From NCBI RefSeq assembly GCF_900156155.1, contig NZ_FTMD01000006.1:1-64000 (forward strand): DNA of 64,000 nt, in the 5' to 3' direction. Below are positions 35,146 through 45,630 of this stretch, piece after piece (position 1 is the stretch's first letter; each line of letters opens with the position of its first letter). The DNA is from Aromatoleum tolulyticum. GTDB lineage: Bacteria; Pseudomonadota; Gammaproteobacteria; Burkholderiales; Rhodocyclaceae. The notes below the pieces were generated by a model. The model was given only the letters and a program-made list of their open reading frames with translations. It searched no databases and was not told where the DNA came from. Made by a program: the position numbers and the translations under genes.

Positions 35146-36236
35146 AGACAATACTGACAGGTGTCGTCCTGGCCGCTCTGCTTGCCGGGTGTTCCGGCCC
35201 GGCTCCGGTCGAGAAGCCGCCGCGGGCGGTGCTCGTGCGCACCATCGGCAGCGGCGACAGGGAGCCGCAGCTGCGCGTATATATCGGCGAGGTGCGTGCG
35301 CGCCATGAGGCCGACATCGGCTTCCGCATCGCCGGCAAGCTCGTCGAGCGCAACGTGGACGTCGGCGCGCGCGTGCGGCCGGGGGCGGTGCTCGCGCGCC
35401 TCGACCCGCAGGACGTGAAACTCGCCGAACAGGCGGCCGCGGCACAGGTGTCGGCGGCGGAGGCCGACGTGGCGCTGGCGCGGGCGGAATTCGAGCGGGT
35501 GCAGAACCTGCACGCGCGCAATTTCGTCAGCGCCTCGGCGCTGGACGGCCGGCGTACCGCCCAGCAGGCGGCCGAAGCGCGGCTGCGCCAGGCCCGCGCG
35601 CAACTCGCCACGGCCGGCAACCAGGCCGGCTACGCGGCCCTGACCGTTGCCGACGAGGGCGTGGTCACGGCCGCTCCCGCCGACGTCGGGCAGGTTGTCG
35701 CGGCCGGTCAGCCGGTGCTGCGCGTGGCACGCCCCGACCAGCGCGAGGTGCTGATCCACGTACCGGAAAGCCGCATTGCCGAGTTGAAGACAGGTTCGCC
35801 CGCTGCCGTGCGTGCGTGGGCGCATCCGGCGCGCACCTATATCGCTGCGGTGCGCGAAATCGCTCCCGCGGCCGACGCCGCGACCCGTTCCTACGCCGTG
35901 CGCGTGAGCGTTGCCGATGCCGATGACGCGTTGCCGCTCGGCGCCACGGCGAGCGTCGCGTTTACGGAATCCGGCGACGCGGCGCACACGCTCCTGCCGC
36001 TCGCCGCAGTGACCCGCGTCGATGGCCGCGCGACCGTCTGGGTCGTCGACGAGGCCTCGCGTCTCGCGCCCCTCGCGGTGGATACGGCGGTATTCCGCGA
36101 GGACGGCGTCGTGGTCGCCGGTGGGCTGCCGGCCGGCTCGCGCGTCGTGGTGACGGGCGTGCATCGCCTCGTCGCCGGCGAAACCGTGCGCGCGGTCGAT
36201 GAAGCCGCCCCGGTCGCACTGGATGCACGCAAATGA
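35142..36236 (+). CDS. RND efflux periplasmic adaptor (membrane fusion protein), lipoprotein
   Basis: A 364-aa protein. A lipoprotein signal ending LAALLAGCSG places its Cys near residue 19. A barrel-sandwich hybrid follows (GKLVERNVDVGARVRPGAVL), a coiled hairpin (AAAAQVSAAEADVALARAEF) and beta-barrel segments. It bridges the inner-membrane pump and an outer-membrane channel. It overlaps both neighbours by ATGA. No dedicated outer-membrane gene follows directly, but a tolC lies 4.3 kb downstream. Confidence 0.9.
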   Translation: MKTILTGVVLAALLAGCSGPAPVEKPPRAVLVRTIGSGDREPQLRVYIGEVRARHEADIGFRIAGKLVERNVDVGARVRPGAVLARLDPQDVKLAEQAAAAQVSAAEADVALARAEFERVQNLHARNFVSASALDGRRTAQQAAEARLRQARAQLATAGNQAGYAALTVADEGVVTAAPADVGQVVAAGQPVLRVARPDQREVLIHVPESRIAELKTGSPAAVRAWAHPARTYIAAVREIAPAADAATRSYAVRVSVADADDALPLGATASVAFTESGDAAHTLLPLAAVTRVDGRATVWVVDEASRLAPLAVDTAVFREDGVVVAGGLPAGSRVVVTGVHRLVAGETVRAVDEAAPVALDARK

Positions 36237-39200
36237 CCACCCCGCGCGAGTTCGACGAAGGGCGTTTCAACATCTCCGCCTGGGGGCTGCGGCACCAGAC
36301 GCTGGTGCTCTATTTCATGGCCGTCCTCGCCGTGATCGGCCTGTATTCCTATTCCCGGCTCGGCCAGTCGGAGGACCCGCCCTTCACGTTCAAGGTGATG
36401 GTGATCCGCACCGAGTGGCCCGGCACCGATGCCGGGGAGGTCGCGCGCCAGGTCACCGACAAGATCGAGAAGAAGCTGCAGGAGGTCGCCCAGGTCGACG
36501 TGCTGCGCAGCTTCTCGCGCCCGGGCGAGTCGATGGTGTTCTTCGTCGCCAAGGACTCGACGCCGGCACGCGAGATGCCCGAAGTCTGGTACCAGGTGCG
36601 CAAGAAGGTCGGCGACATCCGCCATACCCTGCCGCAGGGCATCGTCGGTCCGACCTTCAATGACGAATTCGGCGATACCTACGGCAACATCTTCGCGTTG
36701 GTCGGAGAAGGCCTCGACTACGCCGAACTCAAGCGCTATGCCGAGGCAATCCGCAGCGAAATCCTGCGCGTGCCGGACGTCGCGAAGGTCAGCCTTTTCG
36801 GCGAGCAGCCCGAGCGCGTGTATATCGAACTCTCGAACACCAAGCTCGCGACCTTCGGCCTGTCGGTGCGCGACATCGCCGGCGCGCTCGCGGGCCAGAA
36901 CGCGACCACCGGCGCGGGCTTCTTCGATACTCGCGACGAACGCGTGTGGTTGCGCCCGAGCGGCGCGTTCGAGGACCTCGACGCCATCCGCGACACCGTC
37001 ATCCGTGCGCAGGGACGCAGCTTCCGTCTCGGCGACGTGGCCGAGGTGCGTCGCGGCTTCGCCGACCCGCCGCGCGAACGCATGCGCTTCAAGGGCGAGG
37101 ACGCGCTCGGCATCGGCGTGTCGATGCGCGCAGGCGGCGACATCATCGCGCTCGGCCGCCACCTCGACGAGGCGACCGCCCGCATCGACGCGCAACTGCC
37201 CGTGGGCGTGCGCCTCGAGCGCGTCGCCGACCAGCCGCGCGCGGTGTCCCGCTCCGTCGGCGAATTCGTCCAGGTGCTTGTCGAAGCGGTCGTCATCGTC
37301 ATGGCGGTGAGTCTGCTCTCGCTCGGTTTGCGCACCGGCGTCGTCGTGCTCGTGATCATCCCTGTCGTGCTCGCGATCACCTTCCTGTTCATGCACCTGT
37401 TCGACATCGGCTTGCACAAGATCTCGCTGGGGACCCTGATCCTCGCGCTTGGCCTGCTCGTCGACGACGCGATCATCGCCGTCGAAATGATGGCGACGAA
37501 GATGGAGCAGGGCTGGGAGCGCGCGAAGGCCGCGAGCGCCGCCTACGTCACGACCGCAATGCCGATGCTCACCGGCACGCTCGTGACCGCCGCCGGCTTC
37601 CTGCCGATCGCCACCGCAGCCTCCGCCACCGGCGAGTACACGCGCTCCATCTTCCAGGTGACGGTCGCGGCGCTCCTCGTGTCGTGGATCGCGGCGGTCC
37701 TCTTCGTTCCCTGGCTCGGCTACCACCTGCTGCCGGACTTCCGCGCCCTGCGCGGCAAGCCCTCGGCGCTCGCGCGGCTGCTCGGGCGCGTGTCACCGCG
37801 GCTCGGTGCGCGGCTTGCCGAGCGAGACGCCCACGCGCACGAGCAGCACGACGAATACGCGATCTACCACACGCGCTTCTACACGCGCTTTCGCGCCCTC
37901 GTCGACGCCTGCGTCGCGCGCCGCTGGCTCGTCATCGCGCTGACCCTGATCGCCTTTGCGGGCTCGCTCGTCGTGTTCGCGCGCTTCGTGCCGCAGCAGT
38001 TCTTCCCCGACTCGACGCGACCCGAACTGCTCGTCGACCTGCGCCTGCCCGAGGGCGCCTCGCATCAGGCCGCCGAGCACGCGGTGCGGCGACTGGAAAC
38101 CTTTCTGGATCAGCAGCAGGGCATCGAGAACTACGTCGCCTGGGTCGGCGGCGGCAGCCCGCGCTTCTACCTGCCGCTCGATCAGCAGCTCCCGCAGACG
38201 AGCTTCGCCCAGTTCGTGATCCTCACCGAAGGCCCGGCGGCGCGCGAGGCCTTGCGCACGCGGCTGATCGCGCTTTTCGACGAGGCCCCGGCCGAACTCA
38301 TCGGCGTCGTCAACCGGCTGGAGAACGGTCCGCCGGTCGGCTTCCCGGTGCAGTATCGCGTCAGCGGCCAGGCGCCGGACGAATTGCGCCGCATCGCGCA
38401 CGAGGTCGCCGCGAAGCTGCGCGCCCACCCGCAGCTTTCCAACGTGCACCTGGACTGGGAGGAACCGTCCAAGCGCGTGCGCCTCAAGGTCGACCAGGAC
38501 AAGGCGCGGCTCCTCGGTCTCACGACACAGGACATCGCGACGCTGCTCAACACCTCCGTGCAGGGCTTCGCCGTCACCCAGTTCCGTGAAGGCACCGAGA
38601 TCATCGACGTGATGCTGCGCGGCGCCGAATCCGAGCGCGTGCATCTGGGCCTGTTGCCGGACCTCGCGATCCCGGTCGGCGGCGGCCGCAGCGTCTCGCT
38701 CGCCCAGGTCGCGACGGCCGAATACGGCTTCGAGCAGGGCGTCGTCTGGCGTCGCAACCGCATCCCCACCGTCACGGTGCGCGCGACCCTGTACGGCGGC
38801 GTGCAACCGGCCGTCGTCGTCGCCGACCTTGCCCCGCAGATCGCGTCGATCGAAGCCGGGTTGCCGCTGGGCTACCGGGTCGAGGTCGGCGGCGCCGTCG
38901 AGGAGAGCGCCAAGGGCGGCACGTCCGTCGCCGCTGGTATGCCGCTGTTCTTCATCGTCGTGCTCACAGTGCTCATGCTGCAGCTGCAGAGCTTCTCGCT
39001 CGTCGCGATGGTGCTCCTCACCGCGCCCCTCGGCATGATCGGCGTGACCGTCTTCCTCCTCGCCTTCGGCAAGCCCTTCGGCTTCGTCGCCATGCTCGGC
39101 ACGATCGCGCTCTCCGGCATGATCATGCGCAACTCGGTGATCCTCGTCGACCAGATCCGCCAGGACCGCGAGCACGGCCGCAGCGCGTGGGATGCCATCG

Positions 39201-39448
39201 TCGAATCGACCGTGCGCCGCTTCCGCCCCATCATGCTCACGGCCGCCGCGGCGATCCTCGCGATGATTCCGCTCTCGCGCAGCGCCTTCTTCGGGCCGAT
39301 GGCCGTCGCCATCATGGGCGGCCTCACCGTCGCCACCGTGCTCACGCTGGTCTTCCTGCCCGCGCTGTATGCCGCGTGGTACCGCGTGCGCCGCGAACCC
39401 CGGAAAACCGGGGAAGACGGGCCGCCTGCAGTGCAGCAAGTGCGCTAA
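36233..39448 (+). CDS. RND-family efflux pump (HAE1/AcrB-like)
   Basis: A 1071-aa protein, the standard size for an AcrB-type trimer. It has the first membrane helix near residue 25, two large periplasmic loops, and TM4 with the proton-relay acidic pair in LALGLLVDDAIIAVEMM. The C-terminal helices include SGMIMRNSVILVDQIR. The protein uses the proton gradient to expel hydrophobic compounds. It shares an operon with tetR and the adaptor. The substrate range cannot be read from the sequence. Confidence 0.93.
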   Translation: MTTPREFDEGRFNISAWGLRHQTLVLYFMAVLAVIGLYSYSRLGQSEDPPFTFKVMVIRTEWPGTDAGEVARQVTDKIEKKLQEVAQVDVLRSFSRPGESMVFFVAKDSTPAREMPEVWYQVRKKVGDIRHTLPQGIVGPTFNDEFGDTYGNIFALVGEGLDYAELKRYAEAIRSEILRVPDVAKVSLFGEQPERVYIELSNTKLATFGLSVRDIAGALAGQNATTGAGFFDTRDERVWLRPSGAFEDLDAIRDTVIRAQGRSFRLGDVAEVRRGFADPPRERMRFKGEDALGIGVSMRAGGDIIALGRHLDEATARIDAQLPVGVRLERVADQPRAVSRSVGEFVQVLVEAVVIVMAVSLLSLGLRTGVVVLVIIPVVLAITFLFMHLFDIGLHKISLGTLILALGLLVDDAIIAVEMMATKMEQGWERAKAASAAYVTTAMPMLTGTLVTAAGFLPIATAASATGEYTRSIFQVTVAALLVSWIAAVLFVPWLGYHLLPDFRALRGKPSALARLLGRVSPRLGARLAERDAHAHEQHDEYAIYHTRFYTRFRALVDACVARRWLVIALTLIAFAGSLVVFARFVPQQFFPDSTRPELLVDLRLPEGASHQAAEHAVRRLETFLDQQQGIENYVAWVGGGSPRFYLPLDQQLPQTSFAQFVILTEGPAAREALRTRLIALFDEAPAELIGVVNRLENGPPVGFPVQYRVSGQAPDELRRIAHEVAAKLRAHPQLSNVHLDWEEPSKRVRLKVDQDKARLLGLTTQDIATLLNTSVQGFAVTQFREGTEIIDVMLRGAESERVHLGLLPDLAIPVGGGRSVSLAQVATAEYGFEQGVVWRRNRIPTVTVRATLYGGVQPAVVVADLAPQIASIEAGLPLGYRVEVGGAVEESAKGGTSVAAGMPLFFIVVLTVLMLQLQSFSLVAMVLLTAPLGMIGVTVFLLAFGKPFGFVAMLGTIALSGMIMRNSVILVDQIRQDREHGRSAWDAIVESTVRRFRPIMLTAAAAILAMIPLSRSAFFGPMAVAIMGGLTVATVLTLVFLPALYAAWYRVRREPRKTGEDGPPAVQQVR

Positions 39449-39515
39449 AATGCAAAAGTTTACTTATCGCGCACTAAATTAGCGTGTGCTAATATTTGCA
39501 CAGGAAGCCAATGCC

Positions 39516-40169
39516 ATGAACTTCGAACGCGCCCGCTTCAACATGGTCGAGCAGCAGATCCGCCCTTGGGATGTGCTGGATATGGACGTCCTCGACCTCC
39601 TGATGACGGTCAAGCGCGAGGAATTCGTTCCTCCCGCCCACAAGACGCTTGCCTTCGCGGACGTCGAAATCCCCATCGGCTGCGGCCAGACCATGCTCAA
39701 GCCCGTCATCGAGGGCCGCATCCTGCAGGCGCTGCCGCTCAAGCGTTCGGATTCGGTACTCGAGATCGGCACCGGCTCCGGTTACTTCGCCGCGCTGCTC
39801 GCCGCGCGCACCGACTGGGTCCGCTCGGTCGAGATCGAGCCCGAACTCGTCAAGTTCGCGACCGATAACCTGAATCGTGCGGGCGTCGAGAACGTCATCG
39901 TCGAGGAAGGCGACGCCGCCCGCGGCTGGAGCAGCCGTGCGCCCTACGACGTCATCGTCGTCTCGGGCGGTCTGCCGGTCGTGCCGCAAAGCCTGCTCGA
40001 TCAGCTCAAGGTCGGCGGCCGCATGTTCGCCTTCGTCGGCGCGGCGCCGGTCATGGAAGCCCGCCTGATCACGCGCGTCTCGGAAGACCAGTACCAGACC
40101 GAAGACGTGCTCGAAACCGTCGTCCCGATGCTGAAGAACGTACAGCGCAAGGACGAATTCCGCTTCTGA
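39516..40169 (+). CDS. pcm: Protein-L-isoaspartate O-methyltransferase
   Basis: A 217-aa protein. The SAM-binding motif is VLEIGTGSGYFAALLA, and the family signature VEIPIGCGQTMLKP lies upstream of it. It repairs isoaspartyl residues in damaged proteins. I chose the ATG at 39516, where similarity starts (MNFERARFNMVEQQIRP); the frame is open from 39486. It begins a run with rhodanese and tolC common in betaproteobacteria. Confidence 0.9.
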   Translation: MNFERARFNMVEQQIRPWDVLDMDVLDLLMTVKREEFVPPAHKTLAFADVEIPIGCGQTMLKPVIEGRILQALPLKRSDSVLEIGTGSGYFAALLAARTDWVRSVEIEPELVKFATDNLNRAGVENVIVEEGDAARGWSSRAPYDVIVVSGGLPVVPQSLLDQLKVGGRMFAFVGAAPVMEARLITRVSEDQYQTEDVLETVVPMLKNVQRKDEFRF

Positions 40170-40180
40170 GGAGCCCCCGC

Positions 40181-40504
40181 ATGCGACAGATCACCGCCAC
40201 CGAACTCGCCGAACGGCTTGCCGACTCGCAGAGCGACAAGCCCTTCCTGCTCGACGTGCGCGAGCCGGTCGAGTTCGGCATCTGTCGCATCGAAGGCTCC
40301 ACGTTGATGCCCATGGCCTCCGTGCCGGCGCGCCAGGCCGAGCTCGATCCCGACGACGAGATCGTCGTCATCTGCCATCACGGCGGCCGCAGCGCGCAGG
40401 TGTGCATGTTCCTCGAGCGCCAGGGCTTCTCCAGGGTCATCAACCTTGCCGGCGGGGTCGCCGCCTGGGCCGCCCAGGTCGACCCGACCATGCCGCAGTA
40501 CTGA
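40181..40504 (+). CDS. Rhodanese-domain sulfurtransferase
   Basis: A 107-aa single-domain protein with the active-site loop VICHHGGRSAQV (catalytic Cys) and the substrate-side LLDVREPVEFGICRI. It transfers sulfur to small acceptors or takes part in redox repair. Eleven bases separate it from pcm, so co-transcription is likely. Confidence 0.92.
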   Translation: MRQITATELAERLADSQSDKPFLLDVREPVEFGICRIEGSTLMPMASVPARQAELDPDDEIVVICHHGGRSAQVCMFLERQGFSRVINLAGGVAAWAAQVDPTMPQY

Positions 40505-40534
40505 CGTCACAGCGAATTGCCCCCGGAGAAGTCG

Positions 40535-41848
40535 ATGAAGCGCGCAATCGCCCTGAGTCTCGCCACCCTCTTTTCGACCAGCGTCTGGTCGGCCGACCTC
40601 CTGCAGGTCTATCGCGACGCGCTCGCCAACGACGCGCGCTTCGCCGCCGCCCGCGCCCAGTACGAAGCGGGTCAGGAGCGTGTCGTACAGGGCCGGGCCG
40701 GGCTCCTGCCGACCATCGGCGCCAACGCGAACACCACCTGGAATGACGTCGACACGCATACGCGTGCCTTCGGCACGCGCGAATACAACAGCAACGGCTA
40801 CGGCGTGCAACTCACGCAGCCGCTGTTCCGCTGGCAGAACTGGATCCAGTACAAGCAGGGCGAACTGCAGACCGCGCTCGCCGAGGTCCAGCTCGGACAG
40901 GCGCGCCACGACCTGATCCTGCGCGTCTCGCAAGCCTATTTCGACGTCCTCAACGCCCAGGACGCCCTCGCCGCGCAGTCCCAGCTGAAAAAGGCCGCCT
41001 CCGAGCAGCTCGAACTCGGCAAGGCCAGCTTCGAAGTCGGCACCGTTACGATCACCGACGTTCACGAAGCCCAGTCGCGCTTCGACCTTGCCTCGGCACA
41101 GGAAATCGCCGCGCAAAACGACCTGGATGTACGCCGCCAGACGCTGGTCCAGATCGTCGGCAAGGACCCGTCGCCGCTCGCCGGCTTGCGTCCGGGCCTT
41201 TCCCTGACCCGCCCGCAGCCCGACAACATCGCAGAATGGGCAACGGCCGCAGAGCAGGGCAGCTACGCGGTGCAGGCGCAGCAACTCGCGCGCGAAATCG
41301 CCGCGCGCGAAGTCGAGCGCAACCGCGCCGGCCACTACCCCACCCTCGACGTCGTCGCCGCCCGCAGCCACAACAGCGCAGGCTTCAGCTCCAGCGCCGC
41401 CGGCGGCTCGACGCGCACCGACGCCAATACCGTCGGCCTGCAGCTCAACGTCCCGATCTTTGCCGGCGGTGCGGTCTCCTCGCGCGAACGCGAAGCAGCG
41501 GCCCTCAAGCTCAAGGCCGATGCCGACCTCGACGACGCCCGCCGTACCGCCGCGCTCGCGGCGCGTCAAGCCTACCTCGGTGTCACCAGCGGCATGGCGC
41601 AGGTCAAGGCCCTCGAAGCCGCCCAGGTCTCATCCACCTCTGCCCTCGAAGCCAATCGGCTCGGCTACGAAGTCGGCGTGCGCATCAACATCGACGTCCT
41701 CAACGCCCAGTCCCAGCTCGCCGACACCCAGCGCCAGCTCGCCCGCGCCCGCTACGACACCATCCTCGCCCAACTGCGCCTGAAAGCCGCCGCCGGCACC
41801 TTGGGCGAAGAAGACGTCCAGCTCATCGACGCGCTGCTCGCGGAGTAA
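40535..41848 (+). CDS. tolC: TolC-family outer-membrane efflux channel
   Basis: A 437-aa protein. Signal peptide AIALSLATLFSTSVWSA is followed by a typical TolC opening DLLQVYRDALANDARFAAAR, then two homologous helical halves (for example LRVSQAYFDVLNAQDALAAQ and AALAARQAYLGVTSGMAQVK). It forms a trimeric tunnel that docks with RND or type I secretion systems. The start has GGAG seven to eight bases upstream. It could serve the pump at 36233-39448. Confidence 0.92.
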   Translation: MKRAIALSLATLFSTSVWSADLLQVYRDALANDARFAAARAQYEAGQERVVQGRAGLLPTIGANANTTWNDVDTHTRAFGTREYNSNGYGVQLTQPLFRWQNWIQYKQGELQTALAEVQLGQARHDLILRVSQAYFDVLNAQDALAAQSQLKKAASEQLELGKASFEVGTVTITDVHEAQSRFDLASAQEIAAQNDLDVRRQTLVQIVGKDPSPLAGLRPGLSLTRPQPDNIAEWATAAEQGSYAVQAQQLAREIAAREVERNRAGHYPTLDVVAARSHNSAGFSSSAAGGSTRTDANTVGLQLNVPIFAGGAVSSREREAAALKLKADADLDDARRTAALAARQAYLGVTSGMAQVKALEAAQVSSTSALEANRLGYEVGVRINIDVLNAQSQLADTQRQLARARYDTILAQLRLKAAAGTLGEEDVQLIDALLAE

Positions 41849-41937
41849 TTGGCGCTGAATTCCCTGTGGGGCGGCCAGTTGGGGAGTGGCCACCGCAAAG
41901 CACGCCAGTTGTCATAGCGGTACCTCCGCTCCGTACC

Positions 41938-43200
41938 TCACCCGCGAAACAGTTTCTCCACAATCTCCATCGTCCGCGCCGTCGCCCCGCGATGAGCGGC
42001 CGCAAACTGCCTTCCTGCGGCGCCGACTGTCTCGCGCGCCTTCCCATCGGCCAGCAGCCCGAGCGCCATCCGCATCCCCTCGTCGACATCGGCAGCCCGC
42101 CGCGCCGCCCCCGCGGCAATCGCAAGATCCGCCACCTGCGTGAAATTGAACGTGTGCGGACCCAGCACCACCGGCGTACCCACCGCGCACGCCTCGATCA
42201 GGTTCTGCCCCCCGAAAGGCAGCCAGCTGCCACCGATCAGCGCGACGTCCGCAGCCGCGTAATACGCAAACATCTCGCCCATCGAATCGCCCAGCCAGAC
42301 GCGCGTGTCCGCTGCAACGGCGGTCCCGTCCGAACGCCGCTGCAGCTTGAGTCCGCTCGCCTCCACAAGCCGCGAGACCTCGTCGAAACGCTGCGGGTGC
42401 CGCGGCACGATTGCGAGCAGCGCATCGTCCGGCGCCTGCGCCCGGAACGCCTCGAGAATCGGCGCCTCCTCGCCCTCCCGCGTGCTCGCCGCGAGAAGGA
42501 CCGGGCGCCCGCCGAAGCGTTCGCGGAAACTCGCCCCGAGCGCGAGCAGCGCATCCGGCGGCGAGATGTCGAACTTGATGTTGCCCGTCACCGTGACGCC
42601 ACTCGCTCCCAACTCGCCGAGTCGCTGCGCGTCCGCCTCCGTTTGCGCACCGATCGCAGCCAGCGCCCCCAGCGTCATCCGCGTCAGTGCCGGCCAGCGC
42701 GCATAGCGGCGCGCTGAGCGCTCCGAAAGTCGGGCGTTGGCGAGCAGCACCGGCACTCCATCCGCGCGACAGCTCGCCAGTAACGTGGGCCAAAGCTCGG
42801 TCTCCATCACGATGCCGACGCGCGGCCGGAAATGCGCGAGAAAGCGCCGGCAAAGCGAGCCCAGGTCGTACGGCAGGTAACAACGCAGCACACGCGCTTC
42901 CCCCCCGAATAGGCTCGTGGAGGTATCGCGCCCCGTCGGCGTCATGTGTGTCAGCAGCACCGTGTGATCAGGCCAGCGCGCGAGCAGCGCGCGAACCAGC
43001 GGTTCCGCCGCGCGCGTCTCCCCTACGGAAACTGCATGCACCCAGATCACCGGCAGCGGCGTCCGGCCCGCATAACGCCCGAAGCGCTCGCCCAGATGCC
43101 TCAGGTAGGCTGGCTGACGTCGCGCGCGCCACAGGAGGCGAAGCAGCACGAAGGGCAGGGCGCACAGCCAGAGCAGGGTATAAGGCAGTCGGACAAGCAT
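41938..43200 (-). CDS. waaA: 3-deoxy-D-manno-octulosonic acid transferase
   Basis: A 420-aa protein. It has an N-terminal membrane anchor ([20 protein letters not shown]), the family motif [20 protein letters not shown], and GT30-type residues including [15 protein letters not shown] and [14 protein letters not shown]. It adds Kdo to lipid A at the inner face of the inner membrane, an essential step of LPS synthesis. The start is the ATG at 43200; the frame is open to 43503, but similarity begins at the membrane helix. It is convergent with tolC and marks the edge of the LPS region. Confidence 0.93.
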   Translation of the reverse strand: MLVRLPYTLLWLCALPFVLLRLLWRARRQPAYLRHLGERFGRYAGRTPLPVIWVHAVSVGETRAAEPLVRALLARWPDHTVLLTHMTPTGRDTSTSLFGGEARVLRCYLPYDLGSLCRRFLAHFRPRVGIVMETELWPTLLASCRADGVPVLLANARLSERSARRYARWPALTRMTLGALAAIGAQTEADAQRLGELGASGVTVTGNIKFDISPPDALLALGASFRERFGGRPVLLAASTREGEEAPILEAFRAQAPDDALLAIVPRHPQRFDEVSRLVEASGLKLQRRSDGTAVAADTRVWLGDSMGEMFAYYAAADVALIGGSWLPFGGQNLIEACAVGTPVVLGPHTFNFTQVADLAIAAGAARRAADVDEGMRMALGLLADGKARETVGAAGRQFAAAHRGATARTMEIVEKLFRG

Positions 43201-43402
43201 CGAAGGTCGAGTTCGGACGGACGCGGAAGTATATCCCCCGCCGCTCGTCAGGTCGGTCCGGCGATTGAGTGTGCGACGAACACGCGTCCCATCCATTCCT
43301 GATGCATGTCGATCAGGGCGAACCCTAACTTTCTGTAACGAAGGCGCCCTCCGTGCATGCGATAATTCGCGGTCAAAATTCCCACAAACGGTCGTACTGC
43401 GT

Positions 43403-44410
43403 ATGAAGATCCTCGTAACCGGCGCCGCCGGATTCATTGGCATGCACACCAGCGAGGCTCTCCTCGCACGCGGCGACGAGGTCGTCGGTCTCGACAACCT
43501 CAACGACTACTACGACCCGCAACTGAAGCTCGACCGCCTCGCGCGCCTCACCCCGCATCCCGCCTTCCGCTTCGTCAAGCTCGACGTCGCCGACCGCGCC
43601 GGCATGGAGCGCCTCTTCGCCGAGGAAAAGTTTGATCGCGTCATCCACCTCGCCGCCCAGGCCGGCGTGCGCTACTCGTTGCAGAACCCGCACGCCTACG
43701 TAGACAGCAACCTCGTCGGCTTCGTCAACATCCTCGAAGGCTGCCGCCACAACAAGGTGCAGCACCTCGTCTACGCCAGCAGTTCCAGCGTCTACGGTGG
43801 CAACGCCAAGATGCCCTTCTCCGAGCACGACAGCGTCGACCACCCGGTCAGTCTCTACGCCGCCACCAAGAAGGCCAACGAGTTGATGGCCCACACCTAC
43901 AGCCACCTCTACGGCTTGCCCACCACCGGCTTGCGCTTCTTCACGGTGTATGGCCCCTGGGGTCGCCCCGACATGGCGCTCTTCCTGTTCACAAAAGCCA
44001 TCCTCGAAGGCCGCCCGATCGACGTCTTCAACCACGGCAAGATGAAGCGCGACTTCACCTACATCGACGACATCGTCCAGGGTGTCATCCGCACCCTCGA
44101 CCGCACAGCCGAACCGGATCCCGCGTTCAATCCCCTCCAGCCCGACCCGGGCCGCAGCTCAGCCCCGTACCGGGTCTTCAACATCGGCAACCACGATCCC
44201 GTCGAACTCATGAGCTTCATCGATGCTATCGAGGACGCCGTCGGGCTCAAGGCCGAGAAGAAGTTCCTGCCGATCCAGGACGGCGACGTGCCGGCGACGT
44301 ACGCCGAAACGGCGGAACTCCACGCCTGGACGGGGTTTGCGCCGGCAACCAGCGTTCCGGAGGGGGTCGTTCGATTCGTGGGGTGGTACCGAGCTTACTA
44401 TGGGATGTGA
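43403..44410 (+). CDS. UDP-glucuronate 4-epimerase (NAD-dependent epimerase)
   Basis: A 335-aa extended SDR: Rossmann [14 protein letters not shown], catalytic SSSSVYGG and [15 protein letters not shown] (YxxxK), with [15 protein letters not shown] typical of UDP-GlcA 4-epimerases. It supplies UDP-galacturonate for surface sugars. The ATG at 43403 starts the Rossmann strand; the frame is open to 43265. It stands alone before the rml operon, with its own intergenic region. Confidence 0.88.
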   Translation: MKILVTGAAGFIGMHTSEALLARGDEVVGLDNLNDYYDPQLKLDRLARLTPHPAFRFVKLDVADRAGMERLFAEEKFDRVIHLAAQAGVRYSLQNPHAYVDSNLVGFVNILEGCRHNKVQHLVYASSSSVYGGNAKMPFSEHDSVDHPVSLYAATKKANELMAHTYSHLYGLPTTGLRFFTVYGPWGRPDMALFLFTKAILEGRPIDVFNHGKMKRDFTYIDDIVQGVIRTLDRTAEPDPAFNPLQPDPGRSSAPYRVFNIGNHDPVELMSFIDAIEDAVGLKAEKKFLPIQDGDVPATYAETAELHAWTGFAPATSVPEGVVRFVGWYRAYYGM

Positions 44411-44568
44411 TTTCCTATTACTTTTGTGGAATGGCACTGATTTTGCGGCAGTGCAATAATCTTCTGTTTTTCCGGATGATTAGCGCATCTGTGCGCATCC
44501 TGAAGTGCCGCAGTCAGCGTGCCTTAGCCGCTGGCGCCGGGATAGCTCAACTATTTCAAGGATAAAGG

Positions 44569-45630
44569 ATGATTCTGGTAACGGGCGGAGCCGGATTTAT
44601 CGGCGCCAATTTTGTGCTTGACTGGGTTTCGGTTGTTGGTGAGCCGGTGGTCAATCTCGACAAGCTCACGTATGCAGGGAATCTCGAGACGCTTTCCTCT
44701 CTAAACGGAGATTCGCGACACCTTTTCGTGCATGGCGACATCTGCGACCGCGCGCTCGTCGAAGAGTTGCTCGCAACGCATCGGCCGCGCGCCATCGTGC
44801 ACTTTGCCGCCGAGAGCCATGTCGATCGCTCGATCCATGGTCCCGGGGACTTCGTCCGTACCAATATCGAGGGCACCTTCACGCTGCTCGAAGCGGCACG
44901 CGGCTACTGGAGTGCCTTGGACGCGGACGCGAAATCGGCGTTTCGCTTTCTGCACGTAAGCACGGACGAAGTCTACGGCAGTCTCGGGGCGGGCGATCCC
45001 GCCTTCACCGAACAACATCCGTTCGAGCCCAATAGTCCCTACTCGGCCAGCAAGGCCGCAAGTGATCACCTGGTTCGCGCCTGGCATCACACGTATGGTT
45101 TGCCGGTCGTCACCACCAACTGCTCGAACAATTATGGCCCGTATCATTTCCCGGAAAAGCTCATTCCGCTGATGATCACCAATGCCTTGGCAGGCAAGCC
45201 GCTCCCGGTGTACGGCGACGGCATGCAGATCCGTGACTGGCTGTACGTCAAGGATCACTGCAGTGCCATCCGGCGCGTGCTCGAAGCCGGTCGGCTTGGC
45301 GAAACCTACAATGTCGGCGGATGGAACGAGAAGCCGAACATCGAGATCGTTCACACCATCTGTTCGCTGCTGGATGAACTCAAGCCTGATCCGGCAGGCA
45401 GCTACCGCCGGCTCGTCACTCATGTCGCAGACCGACCGGGTCACGATCGTCGGTACGCGATCGACGCACGGAAACTGGAGCGGGAGCTCGGCTGGAAACC
45501 GGCGGAAACCTTCGAGACGGGCATCCGCAAGACTGTCGAGTGGTATCTCGCCAACAATCAATGGGTTGCCAATGTCCAGAGTGGTGCGTACCGCGACTGG
45601 ATCAGCAAGAACTACGAGGCTCGCCAATGA
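44569..45630 (+). CDS. rmlB: dTDP-glucose 4,6-dehydratase
   Basis: A 353-aa protein: [14 protein letters not shown] Rossmann motif, [23 protein letters not shown] and [15 protein letters not shown], all RmlB signatures. It makes dTDP-4-keto-6-deoxyglucose. The stop overlaps the rmlA start. First gene of rmlB-rmlA-rmlC. Confidence 0.95.
   Translation: MILVTGGAGFIGANFVLDWVSVVGEPVVNLDKLTYAGNLETLSSLNGDSRHLFVHGDICDRALVEELLATHRPRAIVHFAAESHVDRSIHGPGDFVRTNIEGTFTLLEAARGYWSALDADAKSAFRFLHVSTDEVYGSLGAGDPAFTEQHPFEPNSPYSASKAASDHLVRAWHHTYGLPVVTTNCSNNYGPYHFPEKLIPLMITNALAGKPLPVYGDGMQIRDWLYVKDHCSAIRRVLEAGRLGETYNVGGWNEKPNIEIVHTICSLLDELKPDPAGSYRRLVTHVADRPGHDRRYAIDARKLERELGWKPAETFETGIRKTVEWYLANNQWVANVQSGAYRDWISKNYEARQ

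Noticed and set aside
36946-38589. 547-aa plus-strand ORF in another frame
   Set aside because: Arg-rich shadow of the RND pump.
35891-39439. Long complement-strand ORFs of 611 and 548 aa
   Set aside because: Shadows of the adaptor and RND pump; rich in His, Arg and Asp with no recognisable domain.
40001-41569. 522-aa complement-strand ORF
   Set aside because: Shadow of pcm, rhodanese and tolC.
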